A stretch of DNA of 64,000 nt from assembly GCA_963922205.1 (NCBI GenBank), contig CAWUHX010000081.1:744001-808000 (forward strand), in the 5' to 3' direction. Source of the DNA: Romanomermis culicivorax (Eukaryota > Nematoda > Enoplea > Mermithida > Mermithidae). The translations under genes were made by a program, and so were the position numbers. The notes under the pieces were generated by a model. That model had not been told where the DNA came from and ran no database searches. It saw only the letters and a program-made list of their open reading frames with translations. Below are positions 58,201 to 64,000 of the stretch, piece by piece. The number at the start of each line of letters is the position of its first letter. Positions within the stretch are counted from its first letter, which is position 1.

Positions 58201-61177
58201 ACGCCCAAAGAAGCGCCGTCATTGGACCTGGCTAGAATACCGCCCGAGGTGATCAATTACATCAAAAATGGAGGCCAAATACCGGGAGTACCTGTGGAAC
58301 TTTTGCCCGTTTTGATCGAACAGCATAAGTCACTAGTAGAAAAAATCAACGTGACTTCGAATCCAATGTCATCGGCACCAAAGGTATATTGTTTTTAAAT
58401 TGGGCGTTACGTGACTGTGAAAGTCTTATAAATAAGCCACACATCCTGTTTTACTCAATTAGTATTTGGGCACTGTTATTGAGATAGATATAGAATAGTA
58501 AGTAATTATAAGTTATTGTGAAATTCTATACTTAACGGATCAGATCGCGTACGTTTTGGTCGAGTACCATGCTGATTTTGCTGCAGAATATTTCACTGTT
58601 AGGTTAGTTGGGTAAACTCGAGATTTTCGATCCGTTGCGACAGCAGAAAATCGGAAAAATACGAAGTAGCTTCCTTGCACTTTTATTATTTGGAAACATT
58701 TCGAGAGAACCAAACTAAGAAACCTAATTCAAAAACGATAACAATATGGACATTCACTTCTTACCATGTCAAAAGTGATATTCTTATTCCATGGAATATG
58801 CTGGGTTTTACTAGCTCAAATGATGACTTTCAGCATGTCCGCAACAACTGTTGTCAGATCATGCAAAAGTTGACGCGGTTATTCTATTGTATTTATGAGC
58901 AGCCGAGTATGATCATGGTTAGGTTATGACCAAAATCTAAAATAATGCTCGTAATTTTCAACTCGAACATGCCTGGTACTTCAATTCAATTCAAAAATTC
59001 AATGAAAAGTGAAGTTCTGACATCTGTTTCTTGTTTCAAGCCACAATGTGACGCTCAACTGCTGCACTCCTCGATTGCTGGCAGGCCTTTTTTAGTCATT
59101 TTAAAGGCCTGGGCCCCTAAAAGTTTGGAATTGGCTCCTAAAATTTTAGGTCTAGGAGCCATTTTGGCTCCTAAAATTTTGACTTATCCATTTATATTTT
59201 AGCGAATTATAGTTATTCTTATTCAATTTTAGATTTGAAGTAAATGTTTTACAGGGTCTAAAATCATAAAACACAGAAAATTTTCCGGCGCTTCGCGTCG
59301 GATCTCATTATATAATTTTTCAAATTAGTCTATTCACTGTTTTTCTACAAATCCAACTTTCTGGGGAAAAATGTTCGAAAAAAGAAAAATATGGGGGATC
59401 GACGAGGAAAAGATGAATTTTGGTGCATTTAAGAAATCAAAATCTCAATTTTTCCATTTTTAAACTATTATTTTAGATATAGAGCCGAGTTTTAATTTAT
59501 GATCATAATGGAGGTGATTTTCATAAATTTCAAGCTTAATTTGAATTTTTCAAACTTAAGTATGAAAATATTTTTTAATTTGTAAAGTGATATATACATG
59601 TTTTCGAGCCTTGTATGTTTATTGAATAAGTTATCCTTAAATTGATTTTCCAGCATTTTTGAGTGTCAAAATTTTAAAATTTCGTTGCATAGCGTCGGAA
59701 AGATATATGTAGGAAACAGAACAATAAGAACAGAAGCAGCATTCCAAAATTCTATACTTTTGAGTCAGAAGGAAAGGAATTCAAGTGCTATCTTGGAAGG
59801 TTTGCGCAAATATAAACGAAATATCGTATTTTTTTTGCATAAAACTCTTTGCACAAAGATTTTTCGACCGATCTTTCTACATGTAGAAAGAAGCTTGTAA
59901 CCGAAAACGTTGGTTGGAAATCAAATTTTGAACAGAAATTTTTTTAAGACGTATCAACTGGAATATCTATATAATTTTTGAAGATTTTATCACTTTTTAT
60001 GGTTAGTTTTTAGAATATGTCGCGAAAATGGAAAAATAGATACGTTGGAGTACATCGAAGCATTCAGAGAACAATTCTCTACAAGTTTTGTAATATCAGA
60101 AGCATGGGATTTTTAACAATCAGATTCTCCCCCTCCATTATGATCCATTTAGTATTTAGATATAATCTGACTACTCTATGCCAAATATCTGCTCCAACTG
60201 CTAAGTTTTGAGTCAAGTCGTAAAAAGTGATTTGAATTGCTGACTGAGTCGATACTGCATGAGACATCCGCTTGTGACTATTGTACATGGATGGTTTTCA
60301 GACCATATCCAAACCTTTGGGCGTATCCCAAATTTCAAAACCTACAAAGTCCACGATCGTCAACAAATTGCCTCCGGCACAAGTAAATCTGTACGAAATT
60401 TGGTCGAAAAATAGTCGAGCCGCAGCCGACGTCCAAGATTTGGACGAAGCTAGCAAAAAGACAAATATAGACGATATTTCGGCCTCCGGCGTCAGAGAGG
60501 GTGATTCAACGAATCTGTACACGATTTTAGGATTGTCAGTTATCGGCGTTTTCATAGTCGGCTCGACGGTCTATTTTTGCTGGAGAGCAAAGAAAAATAG
60601 AAGAATCGAAGCAAAGAGAATCAGCAGCATTGATTTGATAAGTAAAGCTATATATCATTATGACGATTTTTCGGATACTCCAGGTAATACTAGTACTTAG
60701 AAAGCAAGGTAATACTTTTGGACGTCACTCGTCGTGATCTGCAGACATTCTAATTATGGTGCGAAAAAAATTGGGTCACTCCTGACTTTTCCTTGAATCG
60801 AGAGTTGCCTTATCCCAGAAATTCTTGAGAACTTAGAAATCAAGCCTTCAAAAAATAAAGAATACTTTCGAAATTTATTAGCATAGCATATATCTATCGA
60901 TCGGCATCAACGTTGTGCATTTTAAGACTGTGATCTGATAAGAGCGTTGCCTCGTTCGAGCAGGCGAGAATTTTACTTTTTTTAAGCTCGCAAGACGACT
61001 TTCACGTTGAATTTAGCGCCCGAAGTAACCTCGGGAGCTCCGTCAAAAAAACCCCAACCGGTTTCGGATACAAACAGGGTTGCTCATATTCCACCATTGT
61101 TGTTGAAAAACGATTCCACTATCGATTCCGGTTCCGAAACAACACAGCCCCTGGAACTGAAGAAATCAATACCGTAA
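55279..61177 (+). CDS. Leucine-rich-repeat type I membrane protein
   Basis: Exons 55279-55605, 55659-55882, 57905-58136, 58195-58383, 60302-60683 and 60987-61177 join with consistent phases to 514 aa. A signal peptide (MNFIVQIFFALIS) is followed by a Cys-rich LRR cap (CPKQCRVIENHQLDLDC) and about four leucine-rich repeats, such as LEKLDLSKNGL-like KIEKLDLSKNGLI and LVDLDLSFNKLTKIPD, to about residue 183. A Pro/Ser/Thr-rich stalk with N-glycosylation sites runs to about 395. One membrane segment (LYTILGLSVIGVFIVGSTVYF) spans 396-418, and a 96-residue cytosolic tail ends KKSIP. The organisation suits a cell-surface adhesion or guidance receptor; no specific orthologue is recognised. Introns 2 and 4 are long and hold repeats. 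A distal exon between 58383 and 60302 cannot be excluded. Confidence 0.82.
56205..56560. repeat. Composite inverted repeat of the CCGGTTGCAATA family
   Basis: Begins ACCGGTTGCAATATTTCGG and contains ACTCGTGATTATTTCGATC-type words that recur in inverted form to the right of the embedded tRNA-like sequence (GATTATCTCGAGCTC, AATCGCGAGCTC). The core related to the 53033-53147 element is split by the tRNA-like unit at 56335-56407. Confidence 0.5.
56335..56407 (-). tRNA. tRNA-like cloverleaf, probably a tRNA-derived SINE
   Basis: The 73 bases fold completely on the minus strand: acceptor GCTCGGT/ACCGAGC (7 bp), D stem GCTC/GAGC with loop AGTTGGCTG, anticodon stem TGCGG/CCGCA with a seven-base loop ACGGTAG, and T stem CTGGG/TCCAG with loop TTCAAGT. 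Internal boxes A (TGGCTCAGTTGG) and B (GGTTCAAGTTCC) are intact. The anticodon position reads GGT (Thr), but the invariant U before it is C. It is followed by GAAGCCCCGAGAAGCGGG and lies inside another repeat in an intron, so a transposed tRNA-derived element is more likely than a working tRNA. Confidence 0.55.
56804..56994. mobile_element. MITE, diverged TAGTCTGTTTTT family
   Basis: Ends TATAGTTTGCTTTTTTATAT and, inverted, CTACAGTCTGGTTTTCTTT, with a GCTTCTAAATGGACAAA subterminal block related to 25019-25266 and 45722-45969. Intronic. Confidence 0.55.
57355..57466. repeat. Small inverted repeat of the CCGGTTGCAATA family
   Basis: Starts GAGACAATCGAGAGCCCGGT and ends TTAATGCAACCGGCC. Internal AGCTAATGCTCAGCATTAACG and TGAGCTCGC words pair across a short centre. 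Intronic. Confidence 0.45.
59083..59640. repeat. Dispersed repeat with CGGCGC palindrome
   Basis: Contains CGGCGCTTCGCGTCG at 59286-59300, GGCCTGGGCCCCTAAAA-type repeats at 59105-59175, and a CCCCAT-like block similar to other repeat islands. It lies in intron 4 of the leucine-rich-repeat gene. Boundaries are approximate. Confidence 0.4.
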
Positions 61178-61450
61178 ACCTTTGCCCGTTGGATATTATC
61201 CTATTAAAAAAGATCGATTTGAATATTTTCTTATGTTGTACGCTTTCTGTAATGCATGCGTTTTTACCAATGTTATTAATGTTTTACATGCTTTAGTGAT
61301 TTCCAGGTATAATAAATTTTTATCACGAGATAGTTTTTATGCAGCGTGTCCTTCCGCTGCATCAAATGAATCAACATTAAGGTTATATCACTTTGCTGGT
61401 ATCACTTTTTTGCTTTCGTAATCTGTCAAGAAGACTCAACATCGCGCTGG

Positions 61451-61670
61451 TCAAGTCTTTCTACAGTACGACTTTTCCGCGGAATTACACAAATTCCATT
61501 CAAAAGTTTTGAAAATATAATTAACGTAAGCGTTAGGGATTGCATCGGCCGATCGACTATTCGAACATTTATGCAAATCTTGGATAAAAACTTGTCGATC
61601 CGACTTTTGGACGCAACGACAACCGATTTCGAAGAGTTTGTCGATTTTTTGAATGCAATTTTGAGCCAAT
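61451..61670 (-). CDS. Terminal exon of a Cys-rich, probably secreted protein
   Basis: After the acceptor CCACTAG the frame reads LAQNCIQKIDKLFEIGCRCV, continues through HKCSNSRS and closes with NLCNSAEKSYCRKT before the stop at 61451-61453. Codon choice matches the other exons of the window. The phase (2) agrees with the donor of the exon at 63249. The Cys spacing is reminiscent of nematode secreted Cys-rich domain families (DUF19/CPG4-like), but this is a weak impression. A second similar terminus, NACAAQNYCRKHSLHFLA, lies upstream near 61920-61980, suggesting a repeated domain or a neighbouring paralogue. Confidence 0.5.
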
Positions 61671-61919
61671 CTAGTGGAAAAAACAACAATATATCTTGAA
61701 GAAAAGAATGGTTTATTGAAGTCAGATATGACTGCAGCATGAAGTGCGAGTTATGCCTAAGAAAAATGAATTTTTATTCAGTCTTGCGTAAGAGGAGCAG
61801 CAGCAAAATAGTTTCACGTATATTAATCGTGCATTAACTGTAGAATTCGGATTTCTAGGCAAAACGAATTCTTGTAAAAATCATAATGATAAATTCGCGA
61901 CATACAAAAAAACTTTACG

Positions 61920-62130
61920 CCAAGAAATGCAGCGAGTGTTTTCGACAGTAGTTCTGTGCTGCGCAAGCATTTTCAAAACTGGATTTGTGCAAATCAGGAA
62001 CTCACCCCTTCGAGCAATGTCGATCGCACGATTTTACTGCTACTCGACTTTTTTCTATAAAAACCGATTTACGGCAAAGATTACCCGTTCTGAACGCCAA
62101 ACTTATGCACGAAGTCAATGTCCTGAAATG
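61920..62130 (-). CDS. Possible paralogous Cys-rich exons
   Basis: Short minus-strand open pieces encode VKSCDRHCSK and, after a TCCAG acceptor, FENACAAQNYCRKHSLHFLA followed by a stop near 61918. The ending resembles that of the 61451-61670 exon (CNSAEKSYCRKT). The gaps between pieces are as short as 30 bases, too small for ordinary introns, so the exact structure is not resolved and one copy may be decayed. Confidence 0.3.
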
Positions 62131-63248
62131 AAGATAATGATGGAATGAATTGGCAACGAGCCATCTACAATACGTTCAATGAAATGTAACAATGACAAAA
62201 AAGTCCAATACAACAAGCGACTATTCAGAGTTTGTCACGGACTATTTCAGTTCCTAGGTTCTTGGTTAGCCTATTAATTTTCAAAATAAGTCTTTCAAAG
62301 AAATTTGTAGGAAAATGTCGACTGGTACAGTCAACTTGAGCAAGAAGTATGTTCCTTTTCGCTGCGAATTTATTGTTTGCATGAAAATCTTATTGCGTTT
62401 GATGGAGGCTCAAATGGACTATAGCGCCATTCGACGCCTCATTAACATTTTCAAGAATATCGAATGTATTCACTTGCAGTTGGTGAAAGGCAAGTACAGC
62501 TCAATATAATTGAGCGTTCTTTTATATCAAGTTCTCATGGAAATTTACTCACTTTATGTTCTGACTTTGCAGGTCATGTCCGCATTGTCGATCCTTGTAT
62601 ATCAAATCAAATAAGTATTTGGGATAATAAAAGTTTACGATGCTGAAATTAAATATAAAGCTTTCTTAATTTTTTTAAACACGGAAAACATGCAATCATT
62701 ATTAAAAATTTAGATCAATTGCGCATTGGTTCCATTTCGACATTTCATTTCCTTGGAGTAAGCGTAAAAGACTTCATGAGGTGCATTAAAGGTCTACCTT
62801 TCGCCAAGTCATTATAATTTAGCGATCCGCAACGGAATCCGATTAATGATATGCTCTTTTTCGACTATATCGTCCAAAATACTTATTCAAATTGACTAGA
62901 AAATCGAATCCCGCTTTTTTGAAACTGAATCCTGTTTTCTTCACTGGGATCTTTAACTGTTGGAGGGGGAGAATTTTGGAAAATCGTTGCAGGATTTGGA
63001 ACCATGGAATGCAGAGCCTAAGTTTCCTTTGTTGACTTCAGCAATGCTCCACAGTACGTCGTATTGAATAATCTTTTTTTCAATATTTTTTCAAATAATT
63101 TTTTCTAATTTTTTGAGAATATTTTTTTAAAATTTTTTGAGAATATTTTTTCAAACAAAAAACTGTTTCTCACCAAATACCAACAAAGTTATAAATGAAA
63201 AAGGCCAACTTGAAAGTGAGAAATTCAGTCTATCTATGACTTACTGAC

Positions 63249-63490
63249 CTTTCTTCGAAAGCATTGAAATTTTCGACCTCGACTCTCGGCAATTTTACAT
63301 TTTTTTCGCCGTCGGCGTTCTTCGACAAACAAGACTCTAATTCTTGACGGATTTTCGCTTCCATTGAATCGGCACATTTTTTCATATGACCGACGGCGAA
63401 CATTTCCAGCAAAACATGCTTGTCGGCAGCGTACGTCTTGACAAAATCGAATGATAGTTTGAATTCAGTGCCGACTTTTTGACACTGACT
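63249..63490 (-). CDS. Internal exon of the Cys-rich protein
   Basis: The minus strand encodes SQCQKVGTEFKLSFDFVKTY, then KHVLLEMFAVGHMKKCADS and RQELESCLSKNADGEKN, ending at the donor AAG|GTCAGTAAG (63247-63248). Codon use is coding-like (GCC, GTC, TCG, GAC). Outgoing phase 2 fits the 61451-61670 exon. The upstream boundary is uncertain: the nearest AG is a weak site at about 63491. Confidence 0.5.
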
Positions 63491-63768
63491 CCTTTGATAA
63501 AAAGCAGATGAGTAAATTTTTGGCAATGGTCCGATCCGATGACTGTAATGGCAACGCCACGCGAGACTTTTAGATTTTGAGATAAGGTCGACGTGATGCT
63601 CGATTTTGAGAAAGAAATATTGCATCGATCGCACTTGAAATGCATCCACTATCAATGATCACTTATGCATTAATTCAGTGAGTTTTTCATCTCAAAGTTT
63701 CGATGGAAAAATCTATAAAATTTTTTTCGGTTACAGATGGGATCGCCGTTCAGTTTAAATATAAATAC

Positions 63769-63837
63769 TCTTTAGGGCGTTCTGTGCGGCCTCATACAGT
63801 TTCAAGCAGCTGCTAGTGAGGACATCTGGATTAGCTT
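63769..63837 (-). CDS. Probable upstream exon of the Cys-rich protein
   Basis: Between an acceptor ACGTTAG and a donor A|GTATTT, 69 bases encode ANPDVLTSSCLKLYEAAQNA. It has one Cys in a helix-like context and is in the right place and strand to precede the 63249 exon, though phases do not match directly, so a further exon is expected between. The gene probably continues beyond the right edge. Confidence 0.35.
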
Positions 63838-64000
63838 CTAACGTACCGCATCGACATAAAAAAGATCAACACTAAAAATTCATGACCCAAGCTTAACCCA
63901 AAATCTTTTGAAACGAGCAATTGCGATCAAAACTTTTTTCCAGTGGAATCAGTACGGCGTGAACATGCTTTTTATTGATTTTAAAAAATAGTGAAAATCA

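Noticed and set aside
62315-62520. Plus-strand frame with ATG and several Cys
   Set aside because: No convincing donor or following exon; it may belong with the Cys-rich cluster, but the strand is opposite to the better supported exons.
1-64000. CRISPR arrays, operons, bacterial or viral genes
   Set aside because: No regularly spaced direct repeats with unique spacers and no compact gene clusters; intron-bearing genes point to an animal nuclear genome.

Overview
The window looks like a stretch of AT-rich animal nuclear DNA, most probably from a nematode. Genes are split by introns whose acceptors read TTTTCAG or TTTNCAG. The families are metazoan: a Six1/2 homeobox protein, a Dispatched-type transporter, a DEG/ENaC channel, TECPR2 and a leucine-rich-repeat receptor. 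Large spans between and inside genes are short DNA transposons and inverted repeats. No species can be fixed from sequence alone. All gene models below were assembled by reading donor/acceptor sites and checking codon phase by hand; no transcript evidence was available.

Layout. 1-5626: dispersed repeats, including a 1.55 kb terminal-inverted-repeat element inserted inside an older repeat. 5627-16228 (minus): a complete 16-exon TECPR2 model (1325 aa) whose phases all agree, ending in a probable ATG8-binding motif, FEVI. 16.5-22.2 kb: a repeat island with a hAT-type element carrying a perfect 8-bp target duplication and an empty-site paralogue of the same locus nearby. 22247-29106 (minus): a Dispatched (CHE-14/DISP) homologue. 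29697-34311 (minus): a DEG/ENaC channel subunit (702 aa) in which two motifs normally important for gating and permeation are altered. 34.3-36.4 kb: two unassigned exons, one with a membrane segment, flanking a foldback element.

37.06-38.05 kb (plus): a partial PDZ-domain gene. 38401-39113 (plus): a small type II membrane protein that resembles the BRICHOS fold. 42396-47153 (plus): a Six1/2-class homeobox gene (403 aa). 48523-54089 (plus): an unrecognised single-pass membrane protein (453 aa) with Lys/Ser-rich N-terminal and Ser/Thr-rich C-terminal parts. 55279-61177 (plus): a leucine-rich-repeat type I membrane protein (514 aa). 61451-63837 (minus): exons of one or more Cys-rich, probably secreted proteins running off the right edge.

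The genes do not form an obvious functional cluster. TECPR2 is a secretory-pathway/autophagy factor, Dispatched releases lipid-modified ligands or acts at apical surfaces, the DEG/ENaC protein is a cation-channel subunit, and Six1/2 is a developmental regulator.
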